This document shows positions 1 through 8,025 of a stretch of 50,325 nucleotides of DNA, in pieces. The notes beneath the pieces are model-generated. The model made no database searches. It had not been told where the DNA came from and worked only from the letters and a program-made list of their open reading frames with translations. This DNA comes from Patescibacteria group bacterium (GTDB lineage Bacteria > Patescibacteriota > Microgenomatia > UBA1406 > GWC2-37-13), in contig JAOAEC010000002.1 in NCBI GenBank assembly GCA_026416975.1, forward strand, positions 1-50,325. The letters run 5' to 3'. The position numbers and the translations under genes are program-made. Position 1 is the stretch's first letter, and each line of letters starts with the position of its first letter.

Positions 1-1
1 T

Positions 2-646
2 CTTTATCCTATGAAAATATATCGTTGTTTAAAAAGACATAACTTAGCTACTTTACCTTCAGACTTTGTCGCTATGGAAAGAAAGATTAAAAAGTTTAAA
101 AAATATGGTATTGGTTATCTTCATATAGACATCCTTTATTCTCCTAAAATTAACAAAGAGAGAAGATATATTTATACCTCAATTGATAGAGTATCAAAAA
201 TTGCCTATATTATGTTAGGCAAAACTAAAAGAAAAGAGACAGGAGCTTTGTTTTTAAAAGAAGTATTAAAATTTTATCCATACAAGATAAACTATATTTT
301 AACTGACAATGGTTTTGAATTTACTTATAAAGCTTTACCTAAAGGTAAAAAAATAAAGAAAACTCATCCTTTTGATAAATTATGCCAACAAAACAAAATC
401 CAACACCGCACTATTAAATTCAAACATCCTTGGACAAATGGTATGGTAGAAAACTTTAACAAAAGAATTAAAAACAAGGTATTGACAAAATACAGATTCT
501 CTAATATATTTGAGTTAAACAACAAGCTTATAGAGTTTGTTGATAACTATAACCATAATAAAAGACTTAAAAGTTTAAATTACAAAACACCGGCTCAATA
601 TTTAAAAGAAACAAAAGATATTATTTTACAACGTATCGTTAGTTAA
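2..646 (+). mobile_element. Transposase with DDE integrase core, partial at left edge
   Basis: This is the catalytic half of an rve-type (IS481/IS3-like) transposase that would cut and join insertion-sequence ends. The acidic triad is visible: D in HIDILYS, D in LTDNGFEF and E in GMVENFNKRIK. The C-terminal YNHNKRLKSLNYKTPAQYL tail is typical of integrase-core transposases. The listed ATG lies at position 11, but the frame is open to the window edge and the usual N-terminal helix-turn-helix is absent, so the gene starts outside the window. Its stop overlaps the convergent end of the mannosyltransferase-like gene, suggesting the element landed at that gene's 3' end. Terminal inverted repeats could not be identified. 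Confidence 0.85.
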
Positions 647-1788
647 CAAATATGAAAAATAAAAAAAAGAAATAAAATAATTTTTTTAATTATTGTCGAA
701 GGTTGTTTTGCTAGATAAAGAAAAAAAGATAAAGAAAATAAACTGTAACGTGGAATTGAGGAGAAGGTGCCGGTTAAGGTAGGTAAAAGAAGGTTAGCCA
801 AAGAAAAAAGATTAAGACCTAATTGATTGATATTAGATATCTGATATTGAATATTGGGGAAAATTTTTAATTTTAAATTATTAAATAAATCAAGGATTAA
901 GATAATAAAGACAAAATTAAAAATAAAAAATTCAACTATCGAAACAAAGTACTGAAAATTAACTGCGGCAGTAAGAAAAATTTTAAAATAGCGAAAATAA
1001 ACTTGAGGAAGAAAAATAAGTTGAGTTGATCGATTAGCTCCAAAGGCTGGTTGACTGGTAAAGAAATAAAACGGGTCACCAGTTGTTTGAGAAAGATATA
1101 AACAATAAGCCGATAGACCAAAAAGAGGAGAAAAGATAACAAAAAGAGATTTAATTTGATCGTTGATAAAATTTTTAGTTTTTATTTTTTGGAATTTTAA
1201 AAAATGAACAATAAAGGGGATAATTAAAAATATTCCCACCAATCGAGTAAGAGCGGCAAAAAAAGCAAAAATTGAGGCAAAAAAATAGCGATTTTTTTCA
1301 AGAAAATAAAGGGAAAGGGAAATTAAAAGAAAAAATAATCCTTCAGTGTAAATAGTACCAAAATAAAATGAGGTTGGATAGAAAAAAATAAAAAGAAAAA
1401 AATAAAAAATAAAAGTTTTTTTTAAACCAATCCTTTTTAGATATAAAGAAAAAAAACAAACTCCCAATAAAAAGGAGAAGTTTGAAATAAAAAATCCGGC
1501 TAAAAAAGAATTGTTGAAAAATATGGGGGTCATTATTTTTATCAAAAGAGGATATAAAGGGAAAAAAGCTTGCTCGTGGTTTTCATAGCCGCGTTGGGCG
1601 ATAAGAAGATAATGAATTCCATCAAAATTTCCCAAAAAAGTTAAAAAAAACGGCAATTTAAAAGAAAAAAGTATTTTTTTGTAGGGGAAAAAACCGGCGT
1701 AGGGGATTATTTTATTGGTTAAAATAATGATTAAAAAATCAAAAAATTTAAAAAAAACAAAAAGAAAAAATATTATCTTAAAACCCAT
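643..1788 (-). CDS. PIG-V/GT-C-like membrane mannosyltransferase, possibly 3'-truncated
   Basis: This is a multi-spanning GT-C glycosyltransferase of the kind that transfers mannose from a polyprenyl-phosphate donor on the outer face of the membrane. After a first helix comes the luminal motif FDGIHYLLIAQRGY, holding the acidic residue expected in the first loop. FFPLYPLLI and YPTSFYFGTIYTEGLFFLL follow, which are features of PIG-V-like bacterial proteins. Nearly all the rest is hydrophobic, with roughly ten helices. The protein ends abruptly in a hydrophobic segment (FIFHIC) and overlaps the transposase stop, so the native C-terminus may have been lost to the insertion. Donor and acceptor cannot be read from the sequence. 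Confidence 0.65.
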   Translation of the reverse strand: MGFKIIFFLFVFFKFFDFLIIILTNKIIPYAGFFPYKKILFSFKLPFFLTFLGNFDGIHYLLIAQRGYENHEQAFFPLYPLLIKIMTPIFFNNSFLAGFFISNFSFLLGVCFFSLYLKRIGLKKTFIFYFFLFIFFYPTSFYFGTIYTEGLFFLLISLSLYFLEKNRYFFASIFAFFAALTRLVGIFLIIPFIVHFLKFQKIKTKNFINDQIKSLFVIFSPLFGLSAYCLYLSQTTGDPFYFFTSQPAFGANRSTQLIFLPQVYFRYFKIFLTAAVNFQYFVSIVEFFIFNFVFIILILDLFNNLKLKIFPNIQYQISNINQLGLNLFSLANLLLPTLTGTFSSIPRYSLFSLSFFLYLAKQPSTIIKKIILFLFFIFHIC

Positions 1789-1790
1789 GG

Positions 1791-1796
1791 TATAAT
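1791..1796 (+). promoter_or_regulatory. -10 box of the dCMP deaminase gene, short leader
   Basis: A perfect TATAAT lies 13 nt before the ATG at 1810. The mRNA would carry only a few untranslated bases, and no Shine-Dalgarno sequence is visible. No good -35 hexamer was found. Confidence 0.5.
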
Positions 1797-1809
1797 TTTA
1801 CCAACGATT

Positions 1810-2274
1810 ATGAAAAAAATTAACAAACCAGACTGGGATGAGTATTTTATGAAGATTGCCGAGGTGGTTAAAAGCCGGGCTGATTGTTTACGAAGACAGG
1901 TAGGAGCAGTGATTGTTAAAGACCTTCACATTTTAACCACCGGTTATAATGGTACTCCTCATGGAATAAAAAACTGTACTGAAGGTGGTTGTTGGCGATG
2001 TTTAATGCGTCATCAGGGAAAATTAAAATCCGGAGAGAAAAAGGAGTTTTGTGTCTGTCTTCATGCCGAACAAAACGCCATTATTCAGGCAGCCTATCTT
2101 GGAGTTTCCACCAAAGGCGCCATTCTTTATTCAACCGCTAACCCTTGCTCAACCTGCACCAAGATGATTATTAATGCCGGAATTGTTAAGGTTGTTTGTA
2201 AAAAAGAGCGCCATGATGAAGAGGGGACAGGACTTCTAAAAAAAGCCGGAATTAAAATAATAATTAATAAATAA
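1810..2274 (+). CDS. dCMP deaminase (ComEB family)
   Basis: Deaminates dCMP to dUMP, the substrate for thymidylate synthesis, in the cytoplasm. The zinc-site motifs are intact: HAEQNAI (zinc His and catalytic Glu) and PCSTC (two zinc Cys). The N-terminal WDEYFMKIAEVVKSRADC and VGAVIVKD are typical of the dCMP deaminase family, as is the cysteine-rich insert EGGCWRC. The length of 154 residues is normal. The start is supported by a TATAAT shortly upstream. It complements the ThyX, dCTP deaminase/dUTPase and Ndk genes at 22-25 kb. ComEB also names a competence-locus homologue, but the enzyme role is the safer call. Confidence 0.93.
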   Translation: MKKINKPDWDEYFMKIAEVVKSRADCLRRQVGAVIVKDLHILTTGYNGTPHGIKNCTEGGCWRCLMRHQGKLKSGEKKEFCVCLHAEQNAIIQAAYLGVSTKGAILYSTANPCSTCTKMIINAGIVKVVCKKERHDEEGTGLLKKAGIKIIINK

Positions 2275-2303
2275 TAATAAATAATAACCAATAACGAATA
2301 ATG
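2262..2303 (+). repeat. 7-bp-period repeat forming the leader of the glycosidase-like gene
   Basis: A degenerate tandem array based on AATAATA runs from the end of the dCMP deaminase gene up to and through the ATG at 2301. The next gene's start codon is therefore part of the repeat. The repeat class recurs throughout the window. Confidence 0.75.
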
Positions 2304-4160
2304 ACAATTAAAAAATTAATAAAGAGTCAATTAAAAAACTTTTTAGGATTATTAATTGTCATTATTATTTATTCATTATTCATTATTCGTTTTGAAGTAG
2401 TTATCGCTGCTTTATCTAATAATAAATTCGGTATTCATTTAGCTCAACCACATCTTGAGGATTTACCAAAAGCCGCTGTGATGGTCAATGGTTCAGGCGG
2501 CGATTGGGGTTATGTGACGTTAGTGATTCAAGAAAACGACAGAAACAAAGATAAATGGCAGGTGATCTTTGATCGTTTGCGCGAACTTCATTTGATTCCT
2601 ATTATTCGTTTAGCCACCTCGCCTCAAGAAGAAAACTGGCGAAGACCAAACATTGATGAGGGTCAGAGTTGGGCTAATTTTTTAGACTCTTTAAACTGGG
2701 TGATCAAGAATCGCTATGTGATTTTGTTTAATGAACCCAATCATGGCAGTGAGTGGGAAGGAACAGTTGACCCGGAAAATTATGCCCAAGTAGCTTTTGC
2801 CTTTGCCAAAGCCCTAAAAGAAAAAAATAGTGACTTTTTTGTTATGTTGGCTGGGTTGGATGCTTCAGCTCCTTCGTCTCCTCCTAATTTTGAAGATGAA
2901 GAAATATTTTTGAGAAAAATAATAAAATCCGAAACAAATTATAATAATCAAAATCCAAATACTCAAAACGTTTTGAATTTAAAAAATTCAGATTTTAAAA
3001 ATTGTTTTGAGTTTCGGATTTCGTGCTTTGAATTTCTTATTGATGGTTGGGCTTCTCATTCTTATCCTAACCCCGGCTTTGCTGGTAGTCCTTGGGATTT
3101 TGGTCGGGGGACAGTGAGAACCTATCAATGGGAGTTAGAATTACTGAAAAGTTTGGGAGTAAGAAAAGATTTACCAGTGTTTATTACTGAGACTGGTTGG
3201 GAAAGAAAGACAAGATATTCGACATTTGATATTAGATATTTGGATGAAAATAAGGTTGCTAATTATTTCAAGATTGCCTTTGAAAATGTTTGGTTGCCGG
3301 ATGAAAGGATTATGGCGGTGACTCCTTTTGTTTTTGATTATCAAAGTGATCCTTTTTTAGGTTTTTCTTGGAAACGGTCCGATGGTTCTTTTTATCCTCA
3401 ATATTATACGATTCAATCAATGACAAAGATCAAAGCTGAGCCGGAAAAAGTTGAAAAAGGCGAGATTGTTTTTAATCTACCAAAAGAGATTTTGGCTTAC
3501 TCAGACTATCAATTTTCTTTAGAAATAAAAAACCAAGGTCAAGCGATCTGGGATAAGGATGATGGTTATTTATTATCAGTGGTTAGTTATCCGGAAAAAC
3601 AAAAACCATTTGAGTATCTTTTTTCGGATTTGAAAAATATAAAGCCGTTTGAAGAAAAACAAGCGAGTTTTTTTATTAGAACTAATCAGGAAAGTGGTAA
3701 AAATCAGGTAAAAATTTTTCTTTTAAAAAACGGCAAAAAAATTATTGAAAGCAAAATCTGGGATTTTATTATTGAGCCTTTACCGAAAATAAGTTTTCAG
3801 ATTTCTTTATGGCCGACCTTTAAAGAAGCTAAAGGAAAAGACTTTGAGATTCAGATTTTTGACCAAAGAGAAAAACTGGTTTTTAAAAAAAATGGCATCG
3901 AGGTTATAAAAGGAAAAGCCGAGGTAAAAGACATTCAAAATATAGTTTTGGGAGAAAGATATCGAGTTGTGATTTTAAGGCCCTATTATCTTCCAAGACA
4001 AAAGTTTGTTTTTTTTCATAAAGGAGAAAACAAACTAATTTTTAAAAGAATGTTGCCCTTAGATCTTAATCAAGACAATCGGTTTAACTTTGAAGATATA
4101 AAAACGCTTTTAAACAACTGGCGATTGATTAAATATTTTTTACCCGATGGTCTTTCTTAA
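2301..4160 (+). CDS. Membrane-anchored or secreted glycosidase-like protein with Ig-like and dockerin-like regions
   Basis: Probably a cell-surface sugar-active protein. Residues 12-37 form a hydrophobic signal anchor. Residues about 45-380 resemble a TIM-barrel glycoside hydrolase: FNEPNHGSEW carries a candidate acid/base Glu and VFITETGWE a candidate nucleophile Glu, as in clan GH-A. Residues about 400-510 look like an Ig/NBR1-type beta domain (FSLEIKNQGQAIWDKDDG). The C-terminus, DLNQDNRFNFEDIKTLL, matches one dockerin-type calcium loop. An inserted stretch around residues 210-248 comes from a repeat element and interrupts the barrel. No substrate can be assigned. A catalytically dead carbohydrate-binding role is the alternative. 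Confidence 0.65.
   Translation: MTIKKLIKSQLKNFLGLLIVIIIYSLFIIRFEVVIAALSNNKFGIHLAQPHLEDLPKAAVMVNGSGGDWGYVTLVIQENDRNKDKWQVIFDRLRELHLIPIIRLATSPQEENWRRPNIDEGQSWANFLDSLNWVIKNRYVILFNEPNHGSEWEGTVDPENYAQVAFAFAKALKEKNSDFFVMLAGLDASAPSSPPNFEDEEIFLRKIIKSETNYNNQNPNTQNVLNLKNSDFKNCFEFRISCFEFLIDGWASHSYPNPGFAGSPWDFGRGTVRTYQWELELLKSLGVRKDLPVFITETGWERKTRYSTFDIRYLDENKVANYFKIAFENVWLPDERIMAVTPFVFDYQSDPFLGFSWKRSDGSFYPQYYTIQSMTKIKAEPEKVEKGEIVFNLPKEILAYSDYQFSLEIKNQGQAIWDKDDGYLLSVVSYPEKQKPFEYLFSDLKNIKPFEEKQASFFIRTNQESGKNQVKIFLLKNGKKIIESKIWDFIIEPLPKISFQISLWPTFKEAKGKDFEIQIFDQREKLVFKKNGIEVIKGKAEVKDIQNIVLGERYRVVILRPYYLPRQKFVFFHKGENKLIFKRMLPLDLNQDNRFNFEDIKTLLNNWRLIKYFLPDGLS
2361..2389 (+). repeat. 7-bp repeat encoding the signal-anchor helix
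   Basis: A (TATTCAT)n-type tract inside the glycosidase-like gene is translated as hydrophobic residues (IIIYSLFII) in the N-terminal membrane segment. The same unit on the opposite strand is found four times in the O-antigen-ligase-like gene. Confidence 0.7.
2926..3045 (+). repeat. In-frame repeat element with internal dyad, inside a CDS
   Basis: The stretch is bounded by ATCCGAAAC and its reverse complement GTTTCGGAT, with the palindrome CAAAACGTTTTG between them. Read on the minus strand it shows 7-bp phasing (units such as AAATTCA, AAGCACG, AAATCCG). It is translated as Asn/Phe-rich sequence that looks foreign to the surrounding barrel. A related element lies in the TrxB-like gene at 40.4-40.6 kb. 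Confidence 0.65.
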
Positions 4161-4805
4161 AAAATCAACTCTTTCTTTAATTAACTCGGTTTTGGTTAAA
4201 AAACTACCAATGCATAAAAAATCCGGCTGATATTTTAATGATAAAATTTGGGGAAGGGTTTTTTCATTAATCCCACCATCGAGGTAGATTTTAGACCTAT
4301 AAGAAGCCAGTCTTAATTGTTCAATTTTTTTAAGGGTTTCAGGAAGAAAAGGCGAACCTTGGAAACCCGGCTCAACCGACATAATCTGAATGATTTTGAT
4401 TTTTTTTAAATCATATTTTTTTCCTATAGTTTCTATATTATCTTGGGGATTAATAACCATTCCTAATTGAAGATCAACAATTTGTTTTTTTTCTAACAAA
4501 GGAAAAAAAGGCGAATGAACAAAAACATTGTTTAAAAAGATATTTTTCGGAAGAGACATTTTTTTTAACTGATTTAACTCCTTTTTCCAGTTAACCACCA
4601 TTAAATGAAGATCAAAGATTAATTTTTTTTGAGTGTTAATTTTAAAGAGAATAGGAAGAATTTCTTTTAAAGAAAGAGTTTTATTGGGAACACACTGACC
4701 ATCAGTAATATCAATCTGAAAATAGGAAAAATAAGGAAGAAGTTGGTTTATTGTTAAAAAAAAGCTTACCGGTGTTTTTTCCAAGAGAGCGGGGACGATT
4801 TTCAT
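4140..4805 (-). CDS. rpe: Ribulose-phosphate 3-epimerase family protein
   Basis: Predicted to interconvert ribulose-5-P and xylulose-5-P in the pentose phosphate pathway. Family blocks are present in order: IDITDGQCVPN, FDLHLMV, SVEPGFQGSPF and LDGGIN. The length of 221 residues is normal. In most family members the first block begins with a metal-binding His (HVDVMDG). Here that position appears to be Gln (QIDITDG), while the His of HLMV and both Asp positions are kept. Its ATG overlaps the stop of the VirB6-like gene by ATGA, so it is the last gene of a leftward three-gene operon. It converges with the end of the glycosidase-like gene. Confidence 0.85.
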   Translation of the reverse strand: MKIVPALLEKTPVSFFLTINQLLPYFSYFQIDITDGQCVPNKTLSLKEILPILFKINTQKKLIFDLHLMVVNWKKELNQLKKMSLPKNIFLNNVFVHSPFFPLLEKKQIVDLQLGMVINPQDNIETIGKKYDLKKIKIIQIMSVEPGFQGSPFLPETLKKIEQLRLASYRSKIYLDGGINEKTLPQILSLKYQPDFLCIGSFLTKTELIKERVDFLRKTIG

Positions 4806-7345
4806 ACGGATTTTTCGGTTTGTTTATTTTCTTGTTCTTTTTCTTCTTTTATTTCTAACTCATTTTCCATTGTCATTGCTTTTTCTTCCTCTTTTTTAGC
4901 TGGAGTTTTTAATTCAACCAACTCTTCCTCAGCCTTGTTTTTAAGTTTTTCAGCAATCTCTTTTTCCTTAGTCATTGATTCAGCCACCGATTTGGCTGCT
5001 TCTAATTTAGCCTTAAGATAGACTATTAACTGCTCACCGGAAAGATTATTAACTAAAAAAATCGGCAAAATATAACCTAAATCATCTAATCCTTGATGTT
5101 GTAATTCCTTATCAGGCGATAAAAGTTTGTTTAAGGTGTTGGTGATAAAAACAATATCTTGATTAACCCATTGTTCGCGGGAACTAATGTTTTCAGAAAC
5201 CGGCACCTCACCTTTTTCATATTGTCTTTGCCACATTTTTTTAACTTCTTCATACTCTTCAATTGAAACAGAAGGAGGAACAGTAATGGTTTCTTCAATA
5301 TGTTTTTCCGGCTCAGCTGCTAAAGAAAGTTGTGAAGTAATAGTTTTTTCTACTAAATCAGGAGTGAGTTTTTCTTTTTGAGCCAAGGTTTCGGTTAATT
5401 TTTTTTCTGTTTTTATTGTGTCAGTAAAAACTTTTAATACTGTTCTAACCTTTTCTTTTTCTATTTTTGTCTCTTCGCTAATTTTTTGCGTAATATTAGT
5501 TACCGGTTGATTAACATTTTGATTAAATGATTGAAGAATGCTTTGAACTTGAGAGGATTGAAGATTAGTGTTTTGAGCCACTTGATTAATAACATTGGTA
5601 CCGCTAGTGCTTATTGTTGTGTTTACAAAAGATGATGTTAATGAAGAAATTTTTTGTTGGGGAACACTAATCTTTGAGGAAACGACTTGACTAATATTAA
5701 TTGGTTTAGAAACTGATTTGATTATTTGTTCTCGTCTTTGTTGTTGTTCAATTTTTGAGGTAGAGATTGAAGAAAGAATTGTTTGGGCGACCTTATCTTC
5801 TTTTACCGCTCGGTTAAAAAGCTCAGTGCGAATATTCATAAACTTTTGTCTTTCTGTTGGTGTTTCGGCTTTAATGGGGTTTTTGAGATAATTTAGATTT
5901 CGTCTCACACTTTCTTGGATATTTTTATTAGTTTCAAAATGAGCGATATCAGTTAGTTTTTTAACTGAGATATCTAAAGAACGAGTGATTTCCTCAGTTT
6001 GCGCCTTTTTAATCTCCTCAAGAGTTTCTAAACGGACCTTAACTGGAATCTCTACTTGTTGGGGTAGTTTTAAGGCGGTTGAGATTACGGTTGGTGATAA
6101 GGGAGAAGTTGGTGGTTGAGTGGTTGGGCTACCCCGCATCTGATCATACATTGAAAGAAGAATATTTTTAGCGGCATAAATTCCATCACAACAATAATCG
6201 CGGAAAATTCTTAGTAACCACCAAGGGAAAAAAATCGTTGCCCACAACATAATTAAGCTAATAATATATTCAGCAAAAGTATCAACATAATTACCGTTAT
6301 TTAAAGCATTAACTTTTTGAGCGGCAAATTGAGCTGGTCCACCATAGGTGATGTTAATACCGGTAGGATAAACATAACCGAAGATATTATTAGTGCGAGA
6401 GAAATCAAAAGGAAAAGGAATTCCTTTTTGCCATATAAAAGCTACTCCTCCTAAAAAAAGGGCGAATAAAGGTCCATAAAAAAGCCATTGAAAAAAAACT
6501 CCGATCCAAATCCAACCAATATTTCTGATAAAAATAAAAGGTATTAAAATAGCTAAAAATGGTGAAACAAAAAGGAGGAACCACAAAATAATTTTCCGAA
6601 GGATAATCATAATACCCATAACATAATAGGTAATATTGGTTAATCTAAGAAGGAAAAGCTCAGCTTTTATTGCTTCTTGAACCTGAAGATTTAGATCGCG
6701 ACAACCAATAAAATTTTTGTAATTATCTTCAACGGAAATTCCATCAAAATAAATATTAAATAGATCTTTGCCACTTAACTGCTCAATAAAAAACTTCATT
6801 AATATCTCAGAGATTTGAATTAAAAAAATAATAATAGTGGCGGAAAAAGAAGCATATAAAAGTATTAATCCAACCTTCCAAATCTTTGACCAAACATTGA
6901 TTTTTAGTTGAAAATTATTTCTTTGAGCAATAATAAAACCTAAACCAAAAAGAGCAACGATAAGAATGATTAAGAAAAAAGTAATGTTTCGAGAAACGAG
7001 CCAGATATTTTTTAAAACAGGATGGTTGTCAATAGAGCTTTTATTAATTGCCCAATAAATAAATTGACGGGCGCGTTCGTCAGCCTTTCCTTGATTAGTT
7101 ATCTCAGGATCAATAACCCAAAAGTGATTGTTAAGGGGATTTTTAACAAACTCTTCATAAGATGAAACACAAGGTTCATTTTTATAAATTTGTTGAAGAT
7201 CAGTAGGACAGTCACCAAGATTTGGTGCGGCAGAACAAGGAATAGGAGTAATCTCAATTTTATAAGAAGGTTCAAGCGCCAAAATTCTTGGTGGAAAAAT
7301 AAGAAAAAAAAAGATAAAAAATATAAGAAGAAAGATTTTTTTCAT
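4802..7345 (-). CDS. VirB6/TrbL-like polytopic membrane protein with long cytoplasmic tail
   Basis: Resembles CPR proteins annotated as VirB6/TrbL-like components of type IV secretion or conjugation machinery. It has an N-terminal signal segment and a roughly 90-residue extracytoplasmic cysteine-containing region. About six helices follow between residues 115 and 385, including the family-like stretch ILWFLLFVSPFLAILIPF. Residues about 400-847 are hydrophilic, Gln/Ser/Thr- and then Glu/Lys-rich with coiled-coil character at the end. It is translationally coupled (ATGA) to the cohesin-like gene upstream and rpe downstream. No VirB4-like ATPase is in the window, so the function (DNA transfer, secretion or pilus assembly) is inferred. 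Confidence 0.65.
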   Translation of the reverse strand: MKKIFLLIFFIFFFLIFPPRILALEPSYKIEITPIPCSAAPNLGDCPTDLQQIYKNEPCVSSYEEFVKNPLNNHFWVIDPEITNQGKADERARQFIYWAINKSSIDNHPVLKNIWLVSRNITFFLIILIVALFGLGFIIAQRNNFQLKINVWSKIWKVGLILLYASFSATIIIFLIQISEILMKFFIEQLSGKDLFNIYFDGISVEDNYKNFIGCRDLNLQVQEAIKAELFLLRLTNITYYVMGIMIILRKIILWFLLFVSPFLAILIPFIFIRNIGWIWIGVFFQWLFYGPLFALFLGGVAFIWQKGIPFPFDFSRTNNIFGYVYPTGINITYGGPAQFAAQKVNALNNGNYVDTFAEYIISLIMLWATIFFPWWLLRIFRDYCCDGIYAAKNILLSMYDQMRGSPTTQPPTSPLSPTVISTALKLPQQVEIPVKVRLETLEEIKKAQTEEITRSLDISVKKLTDIAHFETNKNIQESVRRNLNYLKNPIKAETPTERQKFMNIRTELFNRAVKEDKVAQTILSSISTSKIEQQQRREQIIKSVSKPINISQVVSSKISVPQQKISSLTSSFVNTTISTSGTNVINQVAQNTNLQSSQVQSILQSFNQNVNQPVTNITQKISEETKIEKEKVRTVLKVFTDTIKTEKKLTETLAQKEKLTPDLVEKTITSQLSLAAEPEKHIEETITVPPSVSIEEYEEVKKMWQRQYEKGEVPVSENISSREQWVNQDIVFITNTLNKLLSPDKELQHQGLDDLGYILPIFLVNNLSGEQLIVYLKAKLEAAKSVAESMTKEKEIAEKLKNKAEEELVELKTPAKKEEEKAMTMENELEIKEEKEQENKQTEKSV

Positions 7346-7953
7346 TGATTTTTTTTATTAACTTTTTTTTTGATATTAAAACGAAAATAATGATGATTTA
7401 TCATAATAATATAGATAGAGAAAAAAATAAAAGCAGTTCCTAAAAAAGCACTAATATTTGATTTTATTATTCCAGTAGTTGGTTGAGGAGGATTAGTAGC
7501 TTGCGGTGAAGGGGTGTTTTGTGGTGAAGGAGTACTGCTAGGCGCCCACAAAACACAAAGTTCAGTTTCATCAGGAGCTTGGGCAATGATTTTTAAATCA
7601 ACATAAGCAAAGGTTCCTTGACCGGAAAAACCACTGTTGTTATTTCCGGAAAAAAGCAGTTTTCCTTCTCCTAAATTTTCTGCGGTGACTGAGGTCATTG
7701 CCTCTCCAGGTGTTACAGAAACATATTCAAGATACTGAGTTTTATAAGTCATACCAATTTGAGTGGTATTAAGAGAGGCTCCTTTTGTATCAATATTGAT
7801 AGTAAATCGGATAGTATCGCCTCTAAAAAAACCATTTTCAGGAGGATTAGGAGCAATTAAATCAAATTTAACCGCTTTAACCGAACAAGGAAGATAAAAG
7901 AAAAATATTAAAAAAAGAAAAAAGATAAAAAAAATTTTTTTCAGGGATTTCAT
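7342..7953 (-). CDS. Cohesin-like anchored surface protein
   Basis: A small exported protein with a signal peptide (residues 1-28), a beta-rich domain (about 30-140) and one C-terminal helix (about 168-190) followed by a basic tail. The domain reads like a cohesin/type-III-dockerin-receptor fold: FRGDTIRFTINIDTKGASLNTTQIGM, YLEYVSVTPGEAM, and GFSGQGTFAYVDLKI near its end. A Pro/Ser/Thr-rich linker precedes the helix. Its stop overlaps the VirB6-like start, making it the first gene of the operon. The glycosidase-like protein at 2301 ends in a dockerin-like motif, so the two could bind. The fold is judged by eye only. Confidence 0.6.
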   Translation of the reverse strand: MKSLKKIFFIFFLFLIFFFYLPCSVKAVKFDLIAPNPPENGFFRGDTIRFTINIDTKGASLNTTQIGMTYKTQYLEYVSVTPGEAMTSVTAENLGEGKLLFSGNNNSGFSGQGTFAYVDLKIIAQAPDETELCVLWAPSSTPSPQNTPSPQATNPPQPTTGIIKSNISAFLGTAFIFFSIYIIMINHHYFRFNIKKKVNKKNQ

Positions 7954-7981
7954 ATTAACATGATAAGAGATTTTTTTATAC

Positions 7982-8011
7982 TTGACAAGAGTAATTAAAA
8001 TAATTTATATT
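7982..8011 (+). promoter_or_regulatory. Promoter of the anchored surface protein gene
   Basis: A consensus -35 TTGACA (7982-7987), 18 bp spacer and TATATT (8006-8011) lie just upstream of the ATG at 8026. The divergent cohesin-like operon starts at 7953, so both genes share this intergenic region. Confidence 0.6.
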
Positions 8012-8025
8012 TAATTTAAATTTTT

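Noticed and set aside
5187-5381. 64-aa ORF antisense to the VirB6-like gene
   Set aside because: Lies wholly within a well-supported coding frame, with no promoter, start signal or domain. It is a shadow of the real gene.
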